This document shows positions 9,796-18,040 of a stretch of DNA of 64,000 bases, piece after piece (the stretch's first letter is position 1; every line of letters begins with the position of its first letter). The stretch lies in the NCBI RefSeq assembly GCF_008373765.1, contig NZ_VUJW01000002.1, positions 1-64,000 on the forward strand, written 5' to 3'. The notes beneath the pieces were generated by a model. That model saw nothing but the letters and a program-made list of their open reading frames with translations. It was not told the DNA's origin and made no database searches. A program made the position numbers and the translations under genes. The stretch is from Nocardioides antri. Its GTDB lineage: Bacteria; Actinomycetota; Actinomycetes; Propionibacteriales; Nocardioidaceae.

Positions 9796-11076
9796 GTGCT
9801 CCAACCGCCCACGAGCTCGGGAACCGCCTGCGCCCTGGCGCTGGACCCCGAGGCTCTTCCCGCTGGTCTGCGCGAGCGGCTGCTCGCGAGCGCCCGGGCC
9901 GGGATGGTGAGCGGTTACGTGTACGACCCCGAGGTCGCGGCGGCGCGGGCGCGGGAGCTGCGCGCTGCGCTGCCGTCGTGGGCGACCCTGCTCTTCGCCC
10001 TCAAGGCGAACGGCTTCCCGCCAGTGGTGCAGGCGCTCGCCGCCGAGGGGGGCGTCGACGGCCTGGAGGTGGCCTCCTCGCAGGAGGCGCGGCTGGCCCG
10101 CGACCTCCTCCCTGCCGGATCCGTGGTCGCCGCGGCCGGGCCGGCGAAACATCCGGGCCTGCTGGTGGAGCTCCTGGCCCACGGCGTCGACGTCGTCCAC
10201 GCGGAGAGCGCCCTGGAGCTGCGCCGCCTGTCGCGTGCCACCCAGCAGACCGGCACGCGGGTGTCCGTCGCACTGCGGGTCAACCCGGCCAGGGTGGACG
10301 TCGCCGGCACGCTGGCGATGGGCGGGCGCGCCTCCGCCTTCGGGTTCCCCGAGCCCGAGGTCCCGGCGGCGATCGCCCTGGCCACCAGCCTTCCGGGCCT
10401 GGACCTGGTCGGCTTCCACGTCCACGCCGTGTGCGGCAACCGCGACGCGCGCGCGCACGCGGCGTACGTCGGATGGTGCTTGGACTGGGCGGAGCGCACG
10501 GCGTCGGCGCACGGCGTCGACCTGGGCTGGCTCGACGTCGGGGGAGGTCTCGGAGTGTCGTACGACGGCGAGTCGCCGCTCGACCTCGCGGTGCTGGCGA
10601 CCGAGCTCGACCGGCTCCGCCCCCCGCAGGGTGCCCGGGTCGTCCTCGAGCCGGGGCGCTGGCTCGCCGCCGACTGCGGCTGGTACGCCGCCGAGGTCGT
10701 CGACGTGAAGCAGTCGTACGGCGAGACCTTCGTCGTCGTGCGCGGCGGCATCAACGCCTTCGCGCTCCCCGGCACCGAGGACTTCCCCCTTCCGCTCGTC
10801 GTGCTCCCGGTCGACGAGCCGAGAGAGCCCGGGCCGCGGGCCGAGGCGCGCGACACCCGCGTGACGGTGGCCGGCGAGCTGTGCACCCCGGAGGACGTCC
10901 TGGTCCGCGACGTCCACGTCCCGCAGGTGCGGAGCGGTGACCTGGTGGTGATGCCCAAGGCGGGCGCCTACGGCTGGGAGTTCGCCCTGCACGCATTCCT
11001 CGGCCATCCACCCCCGACCCGCGACGTCCTCACAGCCACCCTTCCCGCCGACCTCACCCTGGAGCCCACGCCATGA
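9796..11076 (+). CDS. Type III PLP-dependent decarboxylase (SbnH/PvsE-like), siderophore operon gene 1
   Basis: 426 residues, alanine-racemase-like barrel plus C-terminal sheet domain as in ornithine/diaminopimelate decarboxylases. Visible: PLP lysine K70 in 'FALKANGFP', 'FHVHAVCGN', the phosphate-binding 'DVGGGLGVSY', 'LEPGRW', and the second active-site Cys in 'GELCTPEDVL', with 'KAGAYG' near the end. SbnH (staphyloferrin B) and PvsE (vibrioferrin) are relatives in NIS siderophore pathways that decarboxylate an amino-acid-derived intermediate. GTG start with AAGGAGA 3-4 bases upstream; the next gene overlaps by 4 bases. Substrate is uncertain: lysine/ornithine, or a citryl-amino acid as in SbnH. 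Confidence 0.88.
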   Translation: MLQPPTSSGTACALALDPEALPAGLRERLLASARAGMVSGYVYDPEVAAARARELRAALPSWATLLFALKANGFPPVVQALAAEGGVDGLEVASSQEARLARDLLPAGSVVAAAGPAKHPGLLVELLAHGVDVVHAESALELRRLSRATQQTGTRVSVALRVNPARVDVAGTLAMGGRASAFGFPEPEVPAAIALATSLPGLDLVGFHVHAVCGNRDARAHAAYVGWCLDWAERTASAHGVDLGWLDVGGGLGVSYDGESPLDLAVLATELDRLRPPQGARVVLEPGRWLAADCGWYAAEVVDVKQSYGETFVVVRGGINAFALPGTEDFPLPLVVLPVDEPREPGPRAEARDTRVTVAGELCTPEDVLVRDVHVPQVRSGDLVVMPKAGAYGWEFALHAFLGHPPPTRDVLTATLPADLTLEPTP

Positions 11077-12443
11077 CCCTGTCGACCCATCCGACCCGTC
11101 AGCTCGACCGCGGGGCGATCATCGACCGTCAGCGGGCCCGTGAGTCCTCGGCCCGCACCTACGCCCGTACCCTCGCGATGGTCCCTGTGCAGGCGCACGG
11201 CATGACCGTGGTCGGCGCGGACGGCCGTCGGTACCTCGACTGCCTCTCGGGTGCCGGGACGCTCGCCCTGGGGCACAACCACCCGGTCGTCGTGGAGGCG
11301 GTGCGTCGGGTGATCGACGCCGGCGCGCCCTGGCACAGCCTCGACATCGCGACGCCCCAGAAGGACGAGTTCACCGACGAGCTGTTCGCCACCTTGCCCC
11401 GCTCGCTGGCGGAGAACGGGCGCATCCAGTTCTGCGGGCCGGCAGGCACCGACGCCGTCGAGGCAGCGCTGAAGCTGACGCGCACCGCGACCGGTCGGCA
11501 GTCGGTGCTCGCCTTCACCGGCGCCTACCACGGGATGACCGCCGGCGCACTGGCGGTGAGCGGCGGGGTCGCCGCCAAGAGCCCGATGGCCGGCGCTGCG
11601 ACGGAGGCGGTCCGACTGCCGTACCCCTACGAGTACCGGTGCCCCTTCGGCGTCGGGGCGGGACGGACCGCCGAGCTCTCCGCGAGCTTCGTGGAGCGGT
11701 TCCTCGACGACCCGAACGGGGGTGTGGTCGACCCCGGCGCGATGATCCTCGAGGTCGTGCAGGGCGAGGGCGGCGTCGTCCCGGCTCCGCACGCCTGGTT
11801 GCAGCAGATGCGCCGGATCACGGCCGACCGCGACATCCCCCTGATCCTCGACGAGGTGCAGACCGGCGTCGGTCGCACCGGAAGCTTCTGGGCCTGCCAG
11901 GGCGCTGGTGTGGAACCCGACGTCATGGTCCTCTCCAAGGCCATCGGCGGCACCCTGCCGCTGGCCGTGGTGGTGTACGCCGACCACCTGGACTCCTGGG
12001 AGCCCGGCGCGCACGCCGGGACCTTCCGTGGCACAACACTGGCGATGGCGGCCGGTGCCGCGACCCTGAGGTTCGTGCGCGAGAACGAGCTGCACCGCCG
12101 CGCAGCGGAGGTCGGTGACCAGTTCCTCGCCGCTCTCGGCGGCCTCGCCCACGCGCACCGTTGCATCGGCGACGTCCGCGGACGCGGTCTCATGCTGGGC
12201 GTCGAGATCGTCGAGCCCGACAGCACCCCGGACGCCACCGGTGCCCGTCCGGCTGCCCCGGCGCTCGCGCTGAGGATCCGGCAGGAGTGCCTGGCGCGGG
12301 GCCTCATCGTCGAGCTGGGCGGACGTCACGACGCCGTCGTCCGGCTGCTTCCGCCGCTGGTCATCACCGACCAGGAGGTCGGCGCTGTGCTCGACCGGCT
12401 CGGGGAGGCCGTCGCGGCGGCGGAGCGGGCGGTCGCAGCATGA
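11073..12443 (+). CDS. Diaminobutyrate-2-oxoglutarate aminotransferase (RhbA/Dat-like)
   Basis: 456 residues, class III PLP aminotransferase. PLP contacts visible: 'CGPAGTDAVEAALK' (~121-134), the 'AYHGMT' loop (~151-156), 'LILDEVQTGVGRTG' (~257-270, Asp260 to the pyridine N) and the Schiff-base lysine K289 in 'LSKAIGG'. The 'HSLDIATPQKDEF' segment is typical of diaminobutyrate aminotransferases such as RhbA and Dat. Converts aspartate semialdehyde plus glutamate to L-2,4-diaminobutyrate. It overlaps its neighbours by 4 bases on both sides. With the next gene it would give 1,3-diaminopropane, the diamine of rhizobactin 1021 and schizokinen. Confidence 0.92.
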   Translation: MTLSTHPTRQLDRGAIIDRQRARESSARTYARTLAMVPVQAHGMTVVGADGRRYLDCLSGAGTLALGHNHPVVVEAVRRVIDAGAPWHSLDIATPQKDEFTDELFATLPRSLAENGRIQFCGPAGTDAVEAALKLTRTATGRQSVLAFTGAYHGMTAGALAVSGGVAAKSPMAGAATEAVRLPYPYEYRCPFGVGAGRTAELSASFVERFLDDPNGGVVDPGAMILEVVQGEGGVVPAPHAWLQQMRRITADRDIPLILDEVQTGVGRTGSFWACQGAGVEPDVMVLSKAIGGTLPLAVVVYADHLDSWEPGAHAGTFRGTTLAMAAGAATLRFVRENELHRRAAEVGDQFLAALGGLAHAHRCIGDVRGRGLMLGVEIVEPDSTPDATGARPAAPALALRIRQECLARGLIVELGGRHDAVVRLLPPLVITDQEVGAVLDRLGEAVAAAERAVAA

Positions 12444-13816
12444 CGGACCGGTCGCTGAGGTCGCTGGTCGACACCGCGCTCGCCGCGCTCGCCAACGGGC
12501 GCGAGCAACGGGGCGGCCCACTGCCGGCGGCGACTCCGCGGCAGGTCGAGCAGACCGTCGACGCGGCGCTCGGGCACGCCACCCTTCCCGCCGAAGGGAT
12601 CGGGGACGAAGCCGCGCTGGCGGACCTGGTGACGGCGGTCGCCGCCGGCGCCGCGGACCCCACCGACCCGGCGTGCACGGGCCACCTGCACTGTCCACCG
12701 CTCGACGTCGCGGTGGCCGCCGATCTCGTCGCCAGCGCCCTCAACCAGTCCCTGGACTCCTGGGACCAGGCGCCCGCGGCCACCGTGCTGGAGGAGCGGG
12801 TCATCGAGACGCTCGGCGACCTGGCCGGGCTCCCGGGGGCGGCCGGTGTCATCACGACGGGCGGCACGGCGAGCACGTACACCGCGCTCCTCCTCGCCCG
12901 CGACGCCGCGCCGAGCCCGGTGCGGGTCTACAGCTCCGAGATCGCCCACTTCTCCGCTGACCGGGGCGCCCACCTCCTCGGGATCGGGGAGGTCGTCAAG
13001 GTGCCGGTCGACGAGCAGCACCGGCTCGACGTACCGCACCTCGCGCGGCTGCTGGCGGACGCCCCCGCGGACTCCCGGCCCGTTGTCGTCGCGACGGCCG
13101 GGACCACCGACTTCGGCAGCATCGACCCGCTGCCGGCGCTCGCGGCGCTGGTGCGGACCCACGGCGGCTGGCTGCACGTCGACGCGGCGTACGGCGGAGG
13201 CCTGCTCTTCTCCGACACCCACCGGGACCTGCTCACCGGCGTCGAGCTGGCGGACACCGTCTCGCTCGACCTGCACAAGCTCGGCTGGCAGCCGGCCGCC
13301 GCGGGCGTGCTGCTGGCGCGGGACCCAGCGCTGTTCGAGCCGCTGGCGCGGCGCGCCGCCTACCTCAACCCGGTCGATGACGAGGACGAGGGCTACACCT
13401 CCCTGCTCGGCCGCTCCCTGCGCACCACCCGGCGCGCCGACGTGCTCAAGATCGCGGTCACCCTCCGCGCGCTCGGCCGCCGCGGGCTCGGCGAGAAGGT
13501 CGATGCCTGCCTCCGGCTGGCCCAGTACTCCGCGGCCGCTGTCCGCGCCCGCGTGGACCTGGAGCTCGTCGCCGACCCGGTCCTCAGCACGGTCGTGTTC
13601 CGCTACGCCGGGCCGGACGGTACGGCGGACGACCAGATCAACGGTCGGCTGCGCCGCGCGCTGCTGTCCTCCGGACAGGCGGTGGTCGGCCGCACGGAGC
13701 ACCGGGGCAGGGTGCTGCTCAAGCTGACCCTCCTCAACCCCGACGCCACCGAGGCCGACGTCGACCGGGTCCTCGACCTCGTCGTCGCCGCCGGCCGGGC
13801 GGAGCTGGAGTCATGA
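12440..13816 (+). CDS. L-2,4-diaminobutyrate decarboxylase (group II PLP)
   Basis: 458 residues, group II decarboxylase fold. 'ITTGGTASTYTALLLARD' (~138-155), the PLP-stacking/Asp segment 'HVDAAYGG' (246-253) and the Schiff-base lysine K280 in 'SLDLHKLGWQP' are all present. Relatives RhbB, Ddc and siderophore decarboxylases convert diaminobutyrate to 1,3-diaminopropane. The true start is the ATG at 12440 (ATGA overlap with the aminotransferase stop), although the frame is open from 12161. It follows its presumed upstream enzyme directly, the usual dat-ddc order, and overlaps the first IucA/IucC gene by 4 bases. Confidence 0.92.
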   Translation: MTDRSLRSLVDTALAALANGREQRGGPLPAATPRQVEQTVDAALGHATLPAEGIGDEAALADLVTAVAAGAADPTDPACTGHLHCPPLDVAVAADLVASALNQSLDSWDQAPAATVLEERVIETLGDLAGLPGAAGVITTGGTASTYTALLLARDAAPSPVRVYSSEIAHFSADRGAHLLGIGEVVKVPVDEQHRLDVPHLARLLADAPADSRPVVVATAGTTDFGSIDPLPALAALVRTHGGWLHVDAAYGGGLLFSDTHRDLLTGVELADTVSLDLHKLGWQPAAAGVLLARDPALFEPLARRAAYLNPVDDEDEGYTSLLGRSLRTTRRADVLKIAVTLRALGRRGLGEKVDACLRLAQYSAAAVRARVDLELVADPVLSTVVFRYAGPDGTADDQINGRLRRALLSSGQAVVGRTEHRGRVLLKLTLLNPDATEADVDRVLDLVVAAGRAELES

Positions 13817-15525
13817 CCGCTGTCGCGACTCCGTCGCGCTCCGCGGAGGTGGCCCGGGAGCGGGCCACGCGCGTTGCCGTGGACGTGCTGCTGCGGTGCT
13901 GGTTGCGGGAGACCGGCGAGGTCGTCACCGGCACCGGCGAGGTGGTGGTCCCGCTGCCCGGTGCCCGCTCGAGCCTGCGGGTCCAGGTGGCCGCCTTCTC
14001 GCCGAGCGGCGCTCACACCTTCGGGACCGTTCTCGACGAGCGCGGTCACCCGGTCGCGCCTGCCGAGCTGGCCGACCTGCTCGCCCGGGAGGCGGCCCGG
14101 CGCACCGGTCGGGCCGACCACACCGAGGCCCGCGACCGGATGGTCGAGTCCGTCCGCCGCGCCGAGGGCTACGCGGCCCGCCGTGCCCTGGAGGAGGACC
14201 CTCCGAACCTCCCGGGCTGGCTCCTGGCCGAGCAGGACCTGCTCTCCGGCCATCCCTGGCACCCGATGACCAAGAGTCGGGACGGGCTGGCCGACGACCT
14301 CGACGCCCGGTTCTCCCCGGAGGCCCGCGGCACCTTCCCGCTGCACTGGTACGCCGCCTCGCCCGAGGTCGCCGCGTCCGGTGGGGCGGGTCTCGACGTG
14401 TCCGCGTGCCTGCGAGAGCTCGCCGGCGCAGCCGCCGCAGACGTGCCCATGGACTGGCTGATGGTGCCCGCCCATCCCTGGCAGGCCGCCGACCTGCCCG
14501 CCCGTCCTGCCGCGGCCGACCTGCTCGACCGCGGGCTGCTGCGCGACCTCGGCGCGCACGGCGACCCCTGGTGGGCGACGTCCTCGCTCCGAACGGTGGC
14601 GCGTCCCGGCGCCCACGTCATGCTCAAGCTGAGCATGGGCCTGCGCGTCACCAACAGTCGCCGGGAGAACACGCGGGACGAGGGACTGCTCGCCGTCCAC
14701 ACCGCACGGCTCGTCGATGCCGGGCTCGGGTGCGCCCTGGCCGCTGCCCACCCGGCCTTCGGGCTCGTGCTCGACCGGGGCTGGCTCGGCGTCGACGGCC
14801 CCGGTCCGGTCGGCCTGGAGACCGTCCTGCGGGACGTGCCGTTCGACCCGGCTGCCGACGTCCGCTGTGCCGGCTCCGTGCTCGATCCCCGGCCGGACCT
14901 CGCCCGGCCACCGGCCGCGGACCTGGTGCGGCGAGCGGCGAATGCCCACGGGATCGCCGCCGACGAGGCAGCTGTCCTCTGGTTCCGCCGCTGGCTGGAC
15001 GTGGTGGTCGAGCCACTGCTCTGGCTGCACGGCACCTGGGGCATCGGGCTGGAGGCGCACCTGCAGAACGTCCTCGTCGGGTTCGGTGACGACGGCGTGC
15101 CCACCCACGGCTGGTATCGCGACAACCAGGGCTGGTACGCCGCCTCCTCGGCCGTCGACCGCCTGGCCCAGCTCATGCCCGACGTCGGCCGCGACGCGCC
15201 GCTGGTCTTCGACGACCGGTTGGTCATCGACCGCGTCGCCTACTACCTGGGGGTGAACCACGTTCTCGGCGTGGCCGCAGCGGTCGCGCACGCGACCGCC
15301 GTCGCCGAGGAGCGGCTGTTGGCCGAGCTCGCCGGGATGCTCGACCGCCACCTGGGTCGGCCGTCGGCGTCGCCGGTCGCCGACCTGCTGCTGCACGCCG
15401 ACACCCTGCCCACCAAGGCCAACCTGCTGACCGGCGTCGACGGGCGTGACGAGGTCGAGTCCCCGGTCGAGACCCAGTCGCTCTACGTCGAGATCCCGAA
15501 CCCCCTGCGCGAGGTGCGCCGATGA
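13813..15525 (+). CDS. IucA/IucC-family NIS siderophore synthetase (first copy)
   Basis: 570 residues. Adenylate-forming synthetases of this family couple citrate (or a half-activated citryl derivative) to an amine or hydroxylamine. Signatures: 'HPWHPMTKSRDGL' (~152-164, the HPxHPxxKxRxGF motif), a second 'PAHPWQ' (~219), 'TSSLRTVA' and 'LKLSMGLRVTNSRR' (nucleotide/citrate pocket), 'GIGLEAHLQNVLV' and the C-terminal 'LPTKANLL...NPL' tail. The HPxHP motif is complete. It belongs to the class that typically activates citrate itself, but type A/B/C assignment needs a tree. ATGA overlap with both neighbours. Confidence 0.93.
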   Translation: MTAVATPSRSAEVARERATRVAVDVLLRCWLRETGEVVTGTGEVVVPLPGARSSLRVQVAAFSPSGAHTFGTVLDERGHPVAPAELADLLAREAARRTGRADHTEARDRMVESVRRAEGYAARRALEEDPPNLPGWLLAEQDLLSGHPWHPMTKSRDGLADDLDARFSPEARGTFPLHWYAASPEVAASGGAGLDVSACLRELAGAAAADVPMDWLMVPAHPWQAADLPARPAAADLLDRGLLRDLGAHGDPWWATSSLRTVARPGAHVMLKLSMGLRVTNSRRENTRDEGLLAVHTARLVDAGLGCALAAAHPAFGLVLDRGWLGVDGPGPVGLETVLRDVPFDPAADVRCAGSVLDPRPDLARPPAADLVRRAANAHGIAADEAAVLWFRRWLDVVVEPLLWLHGTWGIGLEAHLQNVLVGFGDDGVPTHGWYRDNQGWYAASSAVDRLAQLMPDVGRDAPLVFDDRLVIDRVAYYLGVNHVLGVAAAVAHATAVAEERLLAELAGMLDRHLGRPSASPVADLLLHADTLPTKANLLTGVDGRDEVESPVETQSLYVEIPNPLREVRR

Positions 15526-16814
15526 CCATGACCTACGACCTGCTCGGGATCGGACTGGGCCCGTTCGGCCTGTCCCTGGCCGCGCTGGCCGACGGCGTCG
15601 ACGACCTCGACGCCATCTTCGTCGACCAGCGGGAGTCCTTCTCGTGGCACCCGGGGCTCCTGATCGAGGGAGCGACGCTCCAGGTGCCGTTCCTCGCGGA
15701 CCTGGTGACGCTCGTGGACCCCACCAGCCGCTGGTCGTTCCTCTCCTACCTGCGAGAGCGCGGTCGGCTGTTCCGCTTCTACTTCGCCGAGCGCTTCCTG
15801 GTCCCACGCCGGGAGTACGACGCCTACCTCCGCTGGGTGGCCGAGTCGCTGCCCAGCTGCCGGTTCGGCACGCAGGTGGAGGAGGTCACCTGGGACGGCG
15901 ACGCCGGGGCCTTCCGGGTGACCTGCCTGGACGTCGCCACCGCGCGCAGGAGCACCCTCGCCGCCCGCAACGTGGTCCTGGGGGTCGGCACCGAGCCCTC
16001 GGTCCCCGCCGCCTTCGCCGCGGTCGGCGGCAAGCAGGTCGTCCACGTCGCCGACTACCTCGACCATCGTCCCCTTCTCCACGACGCCGGCAGTGTGACG
16101 GTCGTGGGCTCGGGACAGTCCGGCGCGGAGGTCTTCCTCGACCTGCTCCAGGCGCAGCCGGCGACCGGTACCTCGCTGCGCTGGCTCAGCCGAACATCCG
16201 CGTTCGCGCCGATGGAGTACTCCAAGCTGGGCCTGGAGCACTTCACCCCCGACTACACCGCCTACTTCCACGGCCTACCGGAGCAGACCCGCGACGCGCT
16301 CGTCCCCGCGCAGTGGCAGCTCTACAAGGGCATCAGCGCGAGCACCATCGCCGACATCTACGACCTTCTCTACGAACGCACGGTGGACGGGCGGCGGGTG
16401 CCGGCCGAGCTGCGGCCCGGAGTCGCAGTCCAGGCGTGTCGGCGCGACGCCGACCGGCTGGTGCTCGACTGCGAGCACGTCGAGCAGGGCGAGCGCTTCG
16501 AGGTCACCACCGACGCGGTCGTCCTGGCGACGGGCTACGCCGCGCGTCGCCCGGGTTTCCTCGACCCGCTGCTGCCGGCGCTCGACCTGGACGAGCGGGG
16601 CCGCTACCGGGTCGCTGCCGACTACCGGATCGCCCTCGACCCAGCGGTGACCGGCGGTGTCTTCGTCCAGAACGCCGAGGCCCACACCCATGGCGTCGGA
16701 GCTCCCGACCTCGGGCTCGGCGCCTGGCGCGCCGCCACCATCCTGTCCGCGATCACCGGGAGCGACGTGCTGCCCGCCCACGAGGGCGCCTTCACCAGCT
16801 TCGGTGCGCCGTGA
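15522..16814 (+). CDS. Lysine/ornithine-type flavin N-monooxygenase (IucD/RhbE-like)
   Basis: 430 residues, SidA/IucD/PvdA family. The N-terminal FAD-binding turn is 'GIGLGPFGLSLAAL' (residues ~7-20); the NADPH-binding turn is 'VVGSGQSGAEVF' (~190); the family's C-terminal 'DAVVLATGYAAR' strand and 'VFVQNAEAHTHGVG' loop are present. It N-hydroxylates a primary amine to build a hydroxamate. In this operon the likely substrate is 1,3-diaminopropane made by the two preceding enzymes, as with RhbE, though lysine or cadaverine cannot be excluded because of the extra decarboxylase. Stop overlaps the MFS gene start (GTGA). Confidence 0.93.
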   Translation: MTMTYDLLGIGLGPFGLSLAALADGVDDLDAIFVDQRESFSWHPGLLIEGATLQVPFLADLVTLVDPTSRWSFLSYLRERGRLFRFYFAERFLVPRREYDAYLRWVAESLPSCRFGTQVEEVTWDGDAGAFRVTCLDVATARRSTLAARNVVLGVGTEPSVPAAFAAVGGKQVVHVADYLDHRPLLHDAGSVTVVGSGQSGAEVFLDLLQAQPATGTSLRWLSRTSAFAPMEYSKLGLEHFTPDYTAYFHGLPEQTRDALVPAQWQLYKGISASTIADIYDLLYERTVDGRRVPAELRPGVAVQACRRDADRLVLDCEHVEQGERFEVTTDAVVLATGYAARRPGFLDPLLPALDLDERGRYRVAADYRIALDPAVTGGVFVQNAEAHTHGVGAPDLGLGAWRAATILSAITGSDVLPAHEGAFTSFGAP

Positions 16815-18040
16815 CCAGAGCCGGTCGTGCCCAGGCCGTGCTCGCCGGCGTGGTCGCCCTCCAGCTCGTCGCCGAGACCGCCCTGACGCCGTACTGGCCG
16901 CTGGTGTTCCGGCGCCTGTTCGGCCTCGACGAGCTGGCCGCCACCGGCAGCTTCCTCACCGTGTGCCGGGTCGTGGGCCTGGCCGCCCTCCCGCTGTGGG
17001 GCCTCGCCGCCCTGCGCTGGCCGGTCCGCAACCTGCTGGTGGCCGGCCTCCTCGGCTGCTCCGTGTTCGACCTCGCGCTCGCGGTCGCGCCGACCTGGTG
17101 GCTGTTCACCGCCAGCTCGGCGGCCGTCGTGGCGTGCGGCGCGGTCCTGGTGCTCGCCTATCCCGCCCTGGTGGCCCTCGTCGAGCGGGACGGGCGAGCA
17201 CCACGGCGTACCGCCGTCGTCACGTTCTGGGCGGTCTTCCACACGGCCGCCGTGCTCTCGACGCTCATCGGCGCCACCATCGTCGCCCTGTCCGAGCCGC
17301 GCTGGGGCCTGGCTGCCTTCGCCGTCGTCGACCTCGGGCTCGCCGTGCTGGTGTGGACGGCGCTCCCCGCGGGCGCCCCGACGCGCCGGGCCGCCGAGAC
17401 CCTCGGCCAGGCCGTGGGCACGCGGGCCGAGCGCTGGCACCGTCTTCGACCCTGGCTGGTGCTCGTCGTGGCCGTCGTGGCCGTCGACGCCGCGATCGCC
17501 GTGCCGCGACCGTTCCTCGTCGAGCTCCTCGTCAGGGACGGCGTCGACGCGACCACCGCCGGCTGGCTGTTCCTCGCCCCGGCGGTGGCCTCGCTCGCCG
17601 TTCTTCCGGCCGCGTCCCCCCTCCACCGGCGTCTGGGCGGGCGCTGCGCGCCACTCGCCGCGGGTGCTGCCGCGGCGGGACTGCTGGGCCAGGCGGCGGC
17701 GGTCGCCCTGGGGGAGCCCTGGTGGTTCCTCCTGTGCCGACTGCTCTTCGGCGCCGGCACCGGGGTCCTGCTGGTGGTGCTCGACCTCGCGGTCTTCGCC
17801 CGGGTCGGCACCACCGGCGCCGCCTTCAGCGCCGTCGAGACCGGCCGGGCGGCCGCGCTGCTGGCGGCACCCGTGATCGCCACGGCCGTGGCGGGTCACT
17901 GGCTCGGCGCGCCTCTGGTCACCGGTGCCGTCCTCCTCTTCGCGGCCGCAGTGCTCCTCACGCGGGACGTGCCCCACACCGAACCCGACCATCACGACGA
18001 CTCCCAGGAGACCGAGCATGTCCTCGACCCTGTCCGCTGA
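16811..18040 (+). CDS. MFS transporter, probable siderophore exporter
   Basis: 409 residues from the GTG at 16811 (GTGA overlap with the monooxygenase stop), with about 12 hydrophobic spans in two halves separated by a loop around residues 195-220 rich in Arg and Glu. It ends in a His/Asp-rich tail ('HTEPDHHDDSQETEH'), within which the next synthetase gene starts. A major-facilitator protein at this place in NIS operons normally exports the finished siderophore (for example AlcS, CsbX). No substrate motif is visible. No uptake genes (binding protein, ABC permease, reductase) are in the window. Confidence 0.85.
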   Translation: MTRAGRAQAVLAGVVALQLVAETALTPYWPLVFRRLFGLDELAATGSFLTVCRVVGLAALPLWGLAALRWPVRNLLVAGLLGCSVFDLALAVAPTWWLFTASSAAVVACGAVLVLAYPALVALVERDGRAPRRTAVVTFWAVFHTAAVLSTLIGATIVALSEPRWGLAAFAVVDLGLAVLVWTALPAGAPTRRAAETLGQAVGTRAERWHRLRPWLVLVVAVVAVDAAIAVPRPFLVELLVRDGVDATTAGWLFLAPAVASLAVLPAASPLHRRLGGRCAPLAAGAAAAGLLGQAAAVALGEPWWFLLCRLLFGAGTGVLLVVLDLAVFARVGTTGAAFSAVETGRAAALLAAPVIATAVAGHWLGAPLVTGAVLLFAAAVLLTRDVPHTEPDHHDDSQETEHVLDPVR

